DNA from: Hymenobacter rigui
Lineage (GTDB): Bacteria > Bacteroidota > Bacteroidia > Cytophagales > Hymenobacteraceae
DNA: 64,000 bases
NCBI RefSeq assembly: GCF_003944715.1
Contig: NZ_RWIT01000012.1
Span: forward strand, 1 to 64,000
Direction: 5' to 3'
Position 1 is the first letter of the stretch; every line of letters starts with the position of its first letter. This document shows positions 49,496 through 61,063 of the stretch, in pieces. The translations under genes were made by a program, and so were the position numbers. A model generated the notes under the pieces. The model made no database searches. It saw only the letters and a list, made by a program, of their open reading frames with translations, and had not been told where the DNA came from.

Positions 49496-50617
49496 TTAAA
49501 TCCCGCTATTCGTGCACACGTTGCCACCGACCGTAGCCCCGGCCCCGTTGGAAGCCGTTACGGCTGCCTTTACGGCGCTGGCGGCCAGCACCGCTACCGT
49601 GTAGGGCGGCGTGAAGGCCGATTTGCCGTTGCCGGCTTTGGCCCCGCTCACGTTGGTAAACAGATTACCGATTTCCTGCACCGCCGTCGAGTTGTTGGCC
49701 ATCAGGTCCAGCGGGTTGGTCACGTTTTCGAACACGTTGGCCTGCACCCGCAGATCGGCCTCAAACCCGGCCTGCACGCACGACTTGCTCACGCTGCTGT
49801 TGTAGAGGTTATTTACCAGGTGCACCTTGCCGAACCGCACGCGCGGCATGCGGGCCACGCAGCCCTGGGACCACCAGCAGCGGGCAAACGTGATGCGCAG
49901 CTTGCCCCGGTCGCCGGTAGCTCCGTCCGACGAGCCGATCAGGTCGGAGAAGCGGTGGTCGTCGGAGCCGCCCGGGCCGCCGGCTTTCGGAGGCTTCAGG
50001 TAGGCAAACTTCGTCCACGACACGGTGATGTAATCGGAGGCGTTCTTGATGTCGAAGTTGCCGTCCACCCCGTCGCGGAACTCGCAATGATCCACCCACA
50101 CGTTGGTGGAAGCATCCACCGTTACGTTGTCCCAGCCGTCGGTATCGTAGGCCCCGGGGCCCTCGAACACGAGGTTGCGCAGCAGCACGTTCTTGCAGCG
50201 CTTGATGTACATAATGCCCGAATTATCCTTGGTCTGGTCGGCCGACACCAGCCTGGCCCCGGCCGAGCCGAAGATGGTTTTGCCGGTCTGGTCCTGAAAG
50301 GAAATGCGCCCGCTCGACGGGATGGTGATGGTGCCGTTGACCTGCACCACCTTCACGGCGGTATTTTCGATGGCGGCCTTCAGCTGCGCGTAGGTGGTTA
50401 CCACGGTGGCCGCGGCCGTACCGCCGCCGGTGGTACCGCCGTTCTGCGACGCCCAGCCCTGGGCCCCGCAGGTAGCGGTGGTGGCATCAGTGGGTTGGGG
50501 GGCTGCCGCAGGAGTTGCGGGCGTGGGGTGGCTGGCTTCGCAGCCCAGCAGCAGGCCGGCCGTTGCCAGCAGCGCGGCGGCGGTACTGGAGTACGCGAAG
50601 GGTGTTTTGGTTGGCAT
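49496..50617 (-). CDS. Pectate lyase (polysaccharide lyase family 1), lipoprotein
   Basis: This 373-residue beta-helix enzyme cleaves polygalacturonate. The signal ends in a lipobox (ATAGLLLGC, Cys ~26) that would anchor it to the outer membrane. CGAQGWASQNGGTTGGG opens the mature domain. Landmarks are NVWVDHCEFRDGVDGNFDIK (~172-191, vWiDH with Ca2+ Asp residues), ITVSWTKFAYLKPPK (~196), GSDDHRFSDLIGSSDG (~214) and ARMPRVRFGKVHLVNNLY (~250, catalytic Arg RxPxxR). The ATG at 50617 gives the signal peptide. It lies 108 nt before the GH5 gene on the same strand. Confidence 0.9.
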   Translation of the reverse strand: MPTKTPFAYSSTAAALLATAGLLLGCEASHPTPATPAAAPQPTDATTATCGAQGWASQNGGTTGGGTAAATVVTTYAQLKAAIENTAVKVVQVNGTITIPSSGRISFQDQTGKTIFGSAGARLVSADQTKDNSGIMYIKRCKNVLLRNLVFEGPGAYDTDGWDNVTVDASTNVWVDHCEFRDGVDGNFDIKNASDYITVSWTKFAYLKPPKAGGPGGSDDHRFSDLIGSSDGATGDRGKLRITFARCWWSQGCVARMPRVRFGKVHLVNNLYNSSVSKSCVQAGFEADLRVQANVFENVTNPLDLMANNSTAVQEIGNLFTNVSGAKAGNGKSAFTPPYTVAVLAASAVKAAVTASNGAGATVGGNVCTNSGI

Positions 50618-51151
50618 GGGTAGAACGGTTAGAATGGGAAAAAAGAAAGGGGGCAAGGGCACGAATAAGCACACCCGGGCCACTACCGCCGGGGCGGAGC
50701 AAGGGGGGATGAACTGGTAGGTGTGAGCCGGCATAAGGCGGCAGCTAAACAGCAGCACGCGCCGGCGGCGGATGGGAGCAGGCAAGCTACTGGCCCTGGG
50801 GCGGTTCGCTATGCGGGGGCAGCAGGCGCGCAACAGCCGGTATGAATGGGGCCGGATACGGCGGCGCGAGAGCCGCGGGTCCGGGGGCAAATCTTAACGG
50901 CTCAACCGGCCCGTCCAAGCATTCCAGTGGGTTTATCTATGCAAACGATATCGGGAACGTTATCATCTGATAGCTAGCCCAATCACCCCAGCCTTTCAGC
51001 CCATCCACCGCCCTTGCCGGAGTACGCTAACTGAGGCGTGGGCCGGGCCGGAGCAGTGGGCCGGTACCGGCCGCGGCGGCGGGCGGCAACCCTGCGGGCT
51101 GGTTGGCTGTCAATAGCTCCCCTACTTCGCCTAACTTCGCAGCCTCACCTT
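50618..51151. promoter_or_regulatory. 534-bp divergent control region, with direct-repeat and palindromic sites
   Basis: The region between the pectate lyase and GH3 genes has no credible gene. Most of it is GC-rich, but 50940-50975 is A+T-rich and holds the direct repeat AACGATATC-GGG-AACGTTATC (50944-50952, 50956-50964) and the palindrome TATCATCTGATA (50961-50972). These could be binding sites of a sugar-responsive regulator. TAACTTCG near 51132 is a weak -7 candidate for the forward gene. Confidence 0.35.
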
Positions 51152-54397
<3,246 letters not shown>

Positions 54398-54399
54398 GC

Positions 54400-54431
54400 A
54401 CAGCGCCCCGGCCAGATGGTCGGGGCGCTGT
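54400..54431. terminator. Hairpin between convergent genes
   Basis: Arms 54400-54410 and 54421-54431 (ACAGCGCCCCG/CGGGGCGCTGT) with a 10-nt loop follow the GH3 fusion gene; a weak T-containing tail comes next. Confidence 0.7.
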
Positions 54432-54435
54432 TGGT

Positions 54436-55638
54436 TTATGGCGTTTTGGTCTCGGCCATGTACACCACATCAATCGGGCGGGTGGCTTCTTCCAATGTAA
54501 GCCCCAGCTTCTGCAGGTGCTGCCGTACTTCAGCCATTTTGTCTTCCGGCTGCAATTCCAGCATGATGTCGTAGCGGCCCGTCAGCCCGGTTTCATCCAC
54601 CACAGGCTTGCTTGACATATTTTCCAGAAACTCCCGCAGCATTTCGACGCGTCCCCCTTCCGCCTCGAATCCTCTGCCTGACCACGAGGCTTGCTCGGCT
54701 TTGCTGGATGGCGGCCACGCCGCGGCGTTGGGCAGGCGGCGCAGTACATACACCGGCCGATTTTCGGGCCGCACCGTTACCTGCAGCCCGAACCGCGGCC
54801 CCAGCTCCGGCCGCAGCCGCTCCAGCAGCTGCCCGCCCTGCGCGCGGGGCACGATTACATCCACGCAAAACAGGTTGGCGGGCTCGAATTTGTTCCGGCT
54901 GGCGGGCAGCTGATTCTGCACCCGCAGATGCGACACGTGATACACCTGCTGCACCAGGTTTTGCAGCGTGGTATTGATAAACGTCACCCGGCGGCCCCGC
55001 AGGCCCGGCGTTTGGTCGCGGCGCATCTGGGAGCCTACGCCCGTCAGGTAAGGCAGCACCTTGAGGGAGGAGCGGGTACTGGTATCGGCCGGGAAGAAGA
55101 TTAACGGGTTGCGCAGCTCGTCGTGCTTGGCCTCCACTACCGCACGTTGGCCCGCCAGCCACTGCCGCACCACGGCCGGCGTAATCTGTCTGGGCTCGGT
55201 GATGGCCAGCACCTTGCCATCGGGCCCGATAACGACCGTGTGCGGCACCGTCCGGTGGGGGAAGTAGCGGTACAGCGGGGCCTGCTCATCAGGCAGCGGA
55301 GCCAACGGAATATGCACCGGGCGGCGCTGCAGAAACGTGCGCACCCGCGCTTCGGGGTCGGCCGCCACGCCCACTACCTGCAGCTGCTGAGGAAACGCCT
55401 GCTGCAAAGAATCCAGGTGCAGCAGCGCCGGAATGCACGGACTGCACCACGTTCCCCAGAATTCTACCAGCAGCAGCTTGCCGGCGGCTTCCGCGGAAGT
55501 AAATGTGGGCCGCGGGCTGTTGAGCGTAGCCAGCGTAAACGCAGGCACCTGGTCGCCTTCGTGCAGGCCCTGGGCCCGCAGGGCGGTTACGGGCACGGCC
55601 AAGAGCAGCGCCATACCGAGCAAGGAAAAAATACGCAT
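54436..55638 (-). CDS. TlpA-type thioredoxin fused to a DUF3738-like domain
   Basis: This 400-residue exported protein has a signal peptide (MRIFSLLGMALLLAVPVTAL) and a TlpA/AhpC-TSA redoxin domain (~24-165) with active site LLVEFWGTWCSPCIPALLHL (CxxC, ~57-60). The C-terminal part (~190-400) ends KPVVDETGLTGRYDIMLEL and LQKLGLTLEEATRPIDVVYM, matching the DUF3738 (TIGR03435) pattern. The redoxin probably reduces disulfides in the periplasm; the role of the second domain is unknown. It is divergent from the acyl-CoA synthetase gene. Confidence 0.82.
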   Translation of the reverse strand: MRIFSLLGMALLLAVPVTALRAQGLHEGDQVPAFTLATLNSPRPTFTSAEAAGKLLLVEFWGTWCSPCIPALLHLDSLQQAFPQQLQVVGVAADPEARVRTFLQRRPVHIPLAPLPDEQAPLYRYFPHRTVPHTVVIGPDGKVLAITEPRQITPAVVRQWLAGQRAVVEAKHDELRNPLIFFPADTSTRSSLKVLPYLTGVGSQMRRDQTPGLRGRRVTFINTTLQNLVQQVYHVSHLRVQNQLPASRNKFEPANLFCVDVIVPRAQGGQLLERLRPELGPRFGLQVTVRPENRPVYVLRRLPNAAAWPPSSKAEQASWSGRGFEAEGGRVEMLREFLENMSSKPVVDETGLTGRYDIMLELQPEDKMAEVRQHLQKLGLTLEEATRPIDVVYMAETKTP

Positions 55639-55761
55639 CAGAATAGCAGAAGGAATAGCAGCGTAACGGTCATCAAGCTACTGAATTTCTGACTAGCTTA
55701 CCCGTCACTGCGAAACCCTGCGTCTCCCACCCCGAACCACTGCGCGAAACCCCACCCTACC

Positions 55762-57384
55762 ATGCTACAAGGCCTCATGATGAACACGCCCCTGCGCATT
55801 GCGGGGCTGCTGGAACACGCCGAGAAATGGCACGCCGACACGGAAATTGTGAGCCGCCTGCCCGAAGGCGGGCTGCACCGTACCACCTACGCCGGCCTGG
55901 GCCGCCGCAGCCGGCAGCTGGCAAATGCCCTGCGCCGCCTGGACATCCGGAGTGGCGACCGGGTGGGCACACTGGCCTGGAATACGCACCGCCACTTGGA
56001 GCTGTACTACGCCGTGTCGGGCTCGGGGGCGGTGTGCCACACCAGCAACCCGCGCCTATTTCCGGAGCAGCTGGTGTACATCATCAACCACGCCGAGGAC
56101 CGGTTGCTGTTCTTTGACCTCACGTTTCTGCCGCTGGTGGAGAAGCTGGCCCCTAGCTGCCCCACCGTGGAAGCCTGGGTGCTGATGACCGACCGGGCCC
56201 ACATGCCCGAAACCACCACCCTGCCCGACCTGCGCTGCTACGAGGACCTGCTGGCCGCCGAAAGCGACGAGTTTGAGTGGCCGGTGTTCGACGAGAATAC
56301 GGCCTCCTCCCTGTGCTACACCTCCGGCACCACCGACCAGCCCAAGGGCGTGCTCTACTCCCACCGCTCCACGCTGCTGCACAGCTACGCCGCCGCGTTG
56401 CCCGACTGCTTCAACTGCTCGGCCCGCGACGTGATTCTGCCCGTGGTGCCCATGTTCCACGTCAATGCCTGGGGCATTCCGTACCTAGCGCCCATGGTGG
56501 GCTGCAAGCTGGTGCTGCCCGGGCCGGGCCTGGATGCGGCCAGCCTCTACGAGCTATTCGAGACGGAAGGCGTTACGTTCACGGCCGGGGTGCCCACCAT
56601 CTGGTTCGGGCTGCTCACGTTCATGCGCGAAAAGGAGCTGCGGTTTTCTTCCTTGCGGCAGATGATTGTGGGCGGGGCCTCCTGCCCGCCGGCGCTGCTG
56701 CGGGCCTTCGATGAGGAGCTGGGCGTGACCATCCGCCACGCCTGGGGCATGACGGAAACCTCGCCCCTGGGCACCGTGTGCACGCTCAAGCCCCAGCAGC
56801 TTAGCCTCAGCCCCGACGAGCAGTTTGCCATCCAGACCAAGCAGGGCCGCGTGATATTCGGAGTGGATATGAAGATTGTGGACGGCGAAAGCCGGGAGCT
56901 GCCCCACGACGGCGTGGCCTTCGGCGACCTGTTGGTGCGCGGCCCCTTCATCGTGGCCGATTACTTCGGCACCGCGCCCGGCCACCTCACCCCCGACGGC
57001 TGGTTCCGCACCGGCGACGTGGCCACCATCGACCCCAGCGGCTTCATGCAGATAACCGACCGCAGCAAGGACGTCATCAAATCGGGCGGGGAGTGGATTT
57101 CGAGCATCGAGCTGGAAAACCTGGCCATCGGCCACCCCAGCGTAGCCGAAGCCGCCGTCATCGGGGTGCCCCACCCCAAATGGAGCGAGCGGCCTCTGCT
57201 GCTGGTAGTGCGCAAACCCGACCACGACCTCAGCAAGGAGGACATCTTGGCCTATTACGACGGGAAAGTGGCCCGCTGGTGGGTGCCCGAAGCCGTAGAA
57301 TTCGTAGAACAACTGCCCCACACCGCCACCGGCAAACTCCTCAAAACCCAGCTCCGCAAGGATTTCGACGGGTACCAGTGGTAG
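55762..57384 (+). CDS. Fatty acyl-CoA synthetase (AMP-binding, FadD/long-chain type)
   Basis: It activates a fatty acid to acyl-CoA through an acyl-AMP. The 540-residue ANL enzyme shows SSLCYTSGTTDQPKGVLYSH (~181-200, P-loop), PMFHVNAWGIPYLAPM (~231), AWGMTETSPLGTV (~328), DGWFRTGDVATIDPSGFMQI (~412, Asp) and DRSKDVIKSGGEWISSIELE (~433, hinge), with the catalytic Lys in TATGKLLKTQL near the end. It belongs to the long-chain/medium-chain group (short linker, MFHVNAW). The ATG at 55762 is followed by the usual N-terminus. Confidence 0.9.
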   Translation: MLQGLMMNTPLRIAGLLEHAEKWHADTEIVSRLPEGGLHRTTYAGLGRRSRQLANALRRLDIRSGDRVGTLAWNTHRHLELYYAVSGSGAVCHTSNPRLFPEQLVYIINHAEDRLLFFDLTFLPLVEKLAPSCPTVEAWVLMTDRAHMPETTTLPDLRCYEDLLAAESDEFEWPVFDENTASSLCYTSGTTDQPKGVLYSHRSTLLHSYAAALPDCFNCSARDVILPVVPMFHVNAWGIPYLAPMVGCKLVLPGPGLDAASLYELFETEGVTFTAGVPTIWFGLLTFMREKELRFSSLRQMIVGGASCPPALLRAFDEELGVTIRHAWGMTETSPLGTVCTLKPQQLSLSPDEQFAIQTKQGRVIFGVDMKIVDGESRELPHDGVAFGDLLVRGPFIVADYFGTAPGHLTPDGWFRTGDVATIDPSGFMQITDRSKDVIKSGGEWISSIELENLAIGHPSVAEAAVIGVPHPKWSERPLLLVVRKPDHDLSKEDILAYYDGKVARWWVPEAVEFVEQLPHTATGKLLKTQLRKDFDGYQW

Positions 57385-57415
57385 CCTGAGTGTCAAAGCG
57401 AGGCAGCCCTTCGGC

Positions 57416-57586
57416 CACCGTCATTGCGAGGACGAAGGACGAAGCAATCTTTCCTTTTCAGGCCAATAGCCCCCGAACAAGCAGAAAGCCCCTGACGTCC
57501 GTGCTGGCATCAGGGGCTTTCTGCTTATCAAGGATTGGCACCCTGTGCAGGACGGATTGCTTCGGCTCCGCCTCGCAATGACGGTG
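57416..57586. repeat. Composite palindromic element with internal terminator (GTCATTGCGAG type, copy 2)
   Basis: Outer arms near 57416-57450 and 57554-57586 pair (CACCGTCATTGCGAG.../...CTCGCAATGACGGTG). The inner perfect 17-bp stem is 57479-57495 with 57510-57526 (AAGCAGAAAGCCCCTGA/TCAGGGGCTTTCTGCTT). Outer arms and core match the element at 26205-26375, while the linkers between them differ. It again separates two convergent genes. Confidence 0.88.
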
Positions 57587-57606
57587 GGTTTAGCGCAACC
57601 AGCTGG

Positions 57607-58119
57607 TTACTTTACGTCGGTGGGAGCCTGGGTTTTCATCTTTTCGGCAATGGCCTGCTGCAGCTCGGGCAGATGCTCCTGCATGCGGCGCTGGCCGATT
57701 TCCATGCTGGCAGCCATCAGTTGGGGCATCTTCTCGATGGTTTTACGGCCGATGGATGTCTGGTAGAACTTAGCTAGCTCTTTGAGCTCCTTTTCGGAGA
57801 ACTCGCGGGCGTAGAGCTGCACCATATCCTCCTTCATGGCATTCCAGCTCATGTATTTGTTGAGGTAGGCGCGCATTTCGGGCTCTACGGCCTTCATGCC
57901 GGGGTTTTGCTCTATTTGCACGGCCAGCATCCGGTCGATGGATTCGGTCAGGTTTTTCTCAGAGTTGGTCGCCGCCAGCAGCTCCTCGGCCGCTTTGCGC
58001 TGGCTGGCCGACAACGGCGCTTTAGTGGCCGCGGGCGGGGTGGCGGCCGGGGTAGTCTGGGCCTGGGCCGCAGAAGCCGTCAGGGCCAGGGCGGTAAGTA
58101 CAATCCAGTAGTATTTCAT
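57607..58119 (-). CDS. DUF2059 domain exported protein
   Basis: This 170-residue protein has a Sec signal peptide (MKYYWIVLTALALTASAAQA). After a Thr/Pro/Ala linker, a helical DUF2059 domain (~45-170) shows SQRKAAEELLAATNSEKNLT, MKEDMVQLYAREFSEKELKE and LAKFYQTSIGRKTIEKMPQL, the last being the family hallmark. Function is unknown; likely periplasmic. Three genes on this strand (57607-60666) lie in a row with different families. Confidence 0.88.
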   Translation of the reverse strand: MKYYWIVLTALALTASAAQAQTTPAATPPAATKAPLSASQRKAAEELLAATNSEKNLTESIDRMLAVQIEQNPGMKAVEPEMRAYLNKYMSWNAMKEDMVQLYAREFSEKELKELAKFYQTSIGRKTIEKMPQLMAASMEIGQRRMQEHLPELQQAIAEKMKTQAPTDVK

Positions 58120-58161
58120 ACCCGAAGTACGGAAAATAAGTGCGCTTGACGCCGGGCCGGG

Positions 58162-59295
58162 CTACACCGTGAAGAAAATCCGGCGGCGGTACAGCACCCA
58201 CAGAATTCCCAGCCATACCAGCGTGTAGCACACCGCATACGCCAACGAGGCGTGGTAGGGATTGGCAATGTGCTGCGTGAACAGGTGCTGGTACAGCCAG
58301 TCACGGGCGTAGAACACGGTGCCGTGGGCATCGTGCAGCTTCAGGCGGGTGAGCAGGCGCTCCAGCACTTCGGGCAGGAAGAACACCAGCAGCGCATTGC
58401 TGCCGCAGGCCACCAGCGGCCACGTCCAGGCCCCGCGCCACTGCTGCACATCCACCAGAAAGTACAGCACCGCCAGCACCAGCAGGCTGATGCCCCCGGC
58501 GTACAGCACGTAGGAGCTCGTCCAAAGGGCTTTGTTGATGGGAAACCACCCGTTCCAGATCAGGCCGGCCAGTACCAGTCCGCTGCCGCTTACCAGCATC
58601 CAAACCGCTTTGGTAGTGGCATCCGGGTCGGGGCGGCGAAGCCACTGCCCTACCAGCACGCCCAGCAACCCGGTTACGACGGTTGGCAGCGTACCCAGCA
58701 AGGATTCTGGGTCCCAGCCCTGCTCCTTGAGGTAGATGTGGTTGACGGTGAACAGGCACTTATCCAGCCAAGCTCCCAGGTTGGTAGCCGGTTCCAGGTT
58801 GGCCGGCCCGATGCCCTGCACCGGCACCAGTTGCAGCAGCCCGTTGTAGAGCACCAGCAACGCCACGCCCAGCCCCGCCTGCTGCCGCCAGGTGGTTTTC
58901 AGGAAGAGCACGGCGCACACCCCATACACCAAGGCAATGCGCTGCAGCACCCCCGGAATCCGGAACGAGGTGAAGTAGAAATACGGCACCAGCCCAATGA
59001 GCAGGCCCAGCACCAGCAGCACCAGCGCCCGGCGAATAATACGCCCGATGGCCGCCCGGTGCCGCTCCGGTTGGGCCCGCACCGCCGCCAGCCCGTACAC
59101 CAGCGCCACGCCCATGATGAACACAAACGACGGAAACACCAGATCGGCGGGGGTGCAGCCGTGCCAGGGCGCGTGGGCCAGCGGGCGGTAATACTGGGTG
59201 TAGTCGCCGGCGTTGTTCACCAGCAGCATCAGCACCACCGTCAGCCCCCGAAAAACGTCCAGGGAGAGCAAGCGGGCAGGTTTATCGGCAGGCAT
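58162..59295 (-). CDS. DUF5009/HGSNAT-like membrane acyltransferase, copy A
   Basis: This 377-residue, about ten-span protein is related to heparan-alpha-glucosaminide N-acetyltransferase. It opens LLSLDVFRGLTVVLMLLVNN, followed by HAPWHGCTPADLVFPSFVFI (catalytic-type His/Asp loop, ~42-61) and KALWTSSYVLYAGGISLLVL (~254). Such proteins may O- or N-acylate envelope sugars. Copy B upstream shares the same order of motifs, so this is a tandem duplication with divergence. DUF2059 lies 42 nt downstream. The ATG at 59295 gives the family N-terminus. Confidence 0.85.
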   Translation of the reverse strand: MPADKPARLLSLDVFRGLTVVLMLLVNNAGDYTQYYRPLAHAPWHGCTPADLVFPSFVFIMGVALVYGLAAVRAQPERHRAAIGRIIRRALVLLVLGLLIGLVPYFYFTSFRIPGVLQRIALVYGVCAVLFLKTTWRQQAGLGVALLVLYNGLLQLVPVQGIGPANLEPATNLGAWLDKCLFTVNHIYLKEQGWDPESLLGTLPTVVTGLLGVLVGQWLRRPDPDATTKAVWMLVSGSGLVLAGLIWNGWFPINKALWTSSYVLYAGGISLLVLAVLYFLVDVQQWRGAWTWPLVACGSNALLVFFLPEVLERLLTRLKLHDAHGTVFYARDWLYQHLFTQHIANPYHASLAYAVCYTLVWLGILWVLYRRRIFFTV

Positions 59296-59337
59296 GTTGG
59301 GGGGTTAGGTAGTTGGGGAGTTATTGTTGAACCCGAC

Positions 59338-59454
59338 TGTCGTCCTGAGCATGTCGCGCATCAAGCGAGGACGAAGGACCTTGGCACGTTAGCATGAGCC
59401 GTTGTACGGGTATCGTTCTATGGTTGAAAGGTCCTTCGCAAGCTCAGGATGACA
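59338..59454. repeat. Inverted repeat (GTCGTCCTGAGC type)
   Basis: TGTCGTCCTGAGC...GAGGACGAAGGACCTT (59338-59392) and AAGGTCCTTCGCAAGCTCAGGATGACA (59428-59454, given in parts as AAGGTCCTTCGC and AGCTCAGGATGACA) pair imperfectly. It separates the two acyltransferase genes. Confidence 0.75.
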
Positions 59455-59487
59455 AACCACATATGTTCTTATCACTCCAGTACCTCC

Positions 59488-60666
59488 TCACACTTTGATG
59501 ATGATATTCCGCCGGTACATCAGCCAGAGGACTACAAACCAAATCAGCACGCAGGTAATGGCCCCGGCCAAAGAAGCATTGACAGGGCTGAAATAGGGCA
59601 CGAACAGGGTATCGTAAAGCCAGTTGCGCAGGCCGGTTTCCTGGCCATTGGCCCCGGTTAGTTTCACCATGTTCAGTAGCCGCGGAATCAGGCCCGAGAG
59701 GAAGAATACAGTAATGGCATTGACACCGTACACCAGCGGCGGCAGCGTCCAGCGGCGGTACTGCTGCACATCTACCAGCCAGTAGAGGCCGGCCAGCAGC
59801 GCCAGGGCCAGCCCGCCGGTGTACAGCACGTAGGAGCTGGTCCAGAGGGCTTTGTTGATGAGAAACCACCCGTTCCAGACCATGCCCAGCACCACGCAGC
59901 CCGCTCCGGCCACAAACAGCCAGGCTACGCGGGTAGCCGGCTCCACCTCCCGGCGGCGCAGCCACTGGCCCGCCAGCAGACCCAGCAGCCCGGTACCAAT
60001 GGCTGGCAAGGTGCTCAGCATGCCTTCGGGGTCCCAGGTGCGGCTTTGCTTCCAGAGGTGCGCTTCGCCCAGCACCGCCCGGTCGAGCCAGGCACCCAGG
60101 TTGGTGCCGGCCTCCAGGTTGGCGGGGCCGTAGCCGGGCACGGGCACCAGCTGCATGAGCACGTTGTAGAAAATCAGAATAAAGGCCAGCAGCCCGATTT
60201 GCTGCTTCCGGTTGGTTTTCAGAAACAGCACGCCGCACACCAGAAATACCACCGCAATGCGCGCCAGCACCCCCGGAATCCGCACCGTGCTGAACTCGAA
60301 CTTCGGGAATAGCGCCGAAAACAGCCCCAGCCCGAACAAAATGGCCGCCCGCTTCAGCACCCGCAGCATGGTGCGGCCGTGGGTGGCGGGTTGCTGCCGG
60401 GCTCCGTCCAGCGCATACGTGATGCTGACGCCCACAATGAACAGGAAAAAGGGAAAAATCAGGTCGGTGGGGGTGCAGCCGTGCCAGTGGGCGTGCTCCA
60501 GCGGCGCGTAAATGTGGCCCCAGTCGCCGGGGTTATTCACCAAGATCATGCCCATGACGGTGAGGCCCCGAAACACATCGAGGCTCATGAGGCGGCCGGG
60601 CTGGGAGGCTTCGGCCAGGGGCGTAGTACCCGTGGTGGTTTGAGCAGCCTGCGTAGTAGTTTGCAT
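59488..60666 (-). CDS. DUF5009/HGSNAT-like membrane acyltransferase, copy B
   Basis: This 392-residue paralogue of copy A shares LMSLDVFRGLTVMGMILVNN, HAHWHGCTPTDLIFPFFLFI (~64) and KALWTSSYVLYTGGLALALL (~280). It has an extra Thr/Gln-rich N-terminus (~25 residues). The ATG at 60666 is preferred to 60699, which adds a Pro-rich stretch. It ends in IIIKV, a typical short basic end. The A/B pair probably modifies different envelope glycans or acts together; which is not visible. Confidence 0.85.
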   Translation of the reverse strand: MQTTTQAAQTTTGTTPLAEASQPGRLMSLDVFRGLTVMGMILVNNPGDWGHIYAPLEHAHWHGCTPTDLIFPFFLFIVGVSITYALDGARQQPATHGRTMLRVLKRAAILFGLGLFSALFPKFEFSTVRIPGVLARIAVVFLVCGVLFLKTNRKQQIGLLAFILIFYNVLMQLVPVPGYGPANLEAGTNLGAWLDRAVLGEAHLWKQSRTWDPEGMLSTLPAIGTGLLGLLAGQWLRRREVEPATRVAWLFVAGAGCVVLGMVWNGWFLINKALWTSSYVLYTGGLALALLAGLYWLVDVQQYRRWTLPPLVYGVNAITVFFLSGLIPRLLNMVKLTGANGQETGLRNWLYDTLFVPYFSPVNASLAGAITCVLIWFVVLWLMYRRNIIIKV

Positions 60667-61063
60667 AGAGGAAGAAAACGGGGGCGGAACTCCCGGCAAG
60701 ATGCAGCATCCGGCGCAGTTTTGCTGCTTCTCTTTTGCAGCTCAACCGTACCAGACCCTGCCGGAACTCTACTCTGAACGGATGTTGGTACAGCCTTCAA
60801 AAAATACCATATATAGTTGTTTCACTGTACAACAACTGTTAGTTTTAGCTGCTTTCCTTTCGTTTCCGCTCTTTCTGCCCTTTCCTTTTCCCATTCATTG
60901 CTCGTTCTAGCCGCCGTAATTTTCGGCTGGCCAGGCTGATTTTCCTCTTTTCAGCCCCTTTCTCCCACCGATAGTATCCTGCCATAGTCCAACTGCCGCG
61001 CACCGCCTTCGGTACGCTGGCTTCCGCATTTCCCCCTCTTTCTCTCACTTCTCTCTATTGCGT
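60667..61063. promoter_or_regulatory. 397-bp divergent region upstream of SusC
   Basis: No gene is seen here. An inverted repeat AGTTGTT/AACAACT (60815-60821 and 60831-60837) lies in an A+T-rich patch and might be an operator. The stretch just before the SusC ATG is pyrimidine-rich (CTCTTTCTCTCACTTCTCTC), without a visible ribosome-binding site, as is usual in this phylum. Confidence 0.35.

Noticed and set aside
48077..50623. 848-codon open frame on the + strand opposite the cellulase and pectate lyase genes
   Set aside because: It is antisense to two genes with clear catalytic motifs, is rich in Gly/Val/His/Arg of the kind produced by GC-rich shadow frames, and has no recognisable domain.
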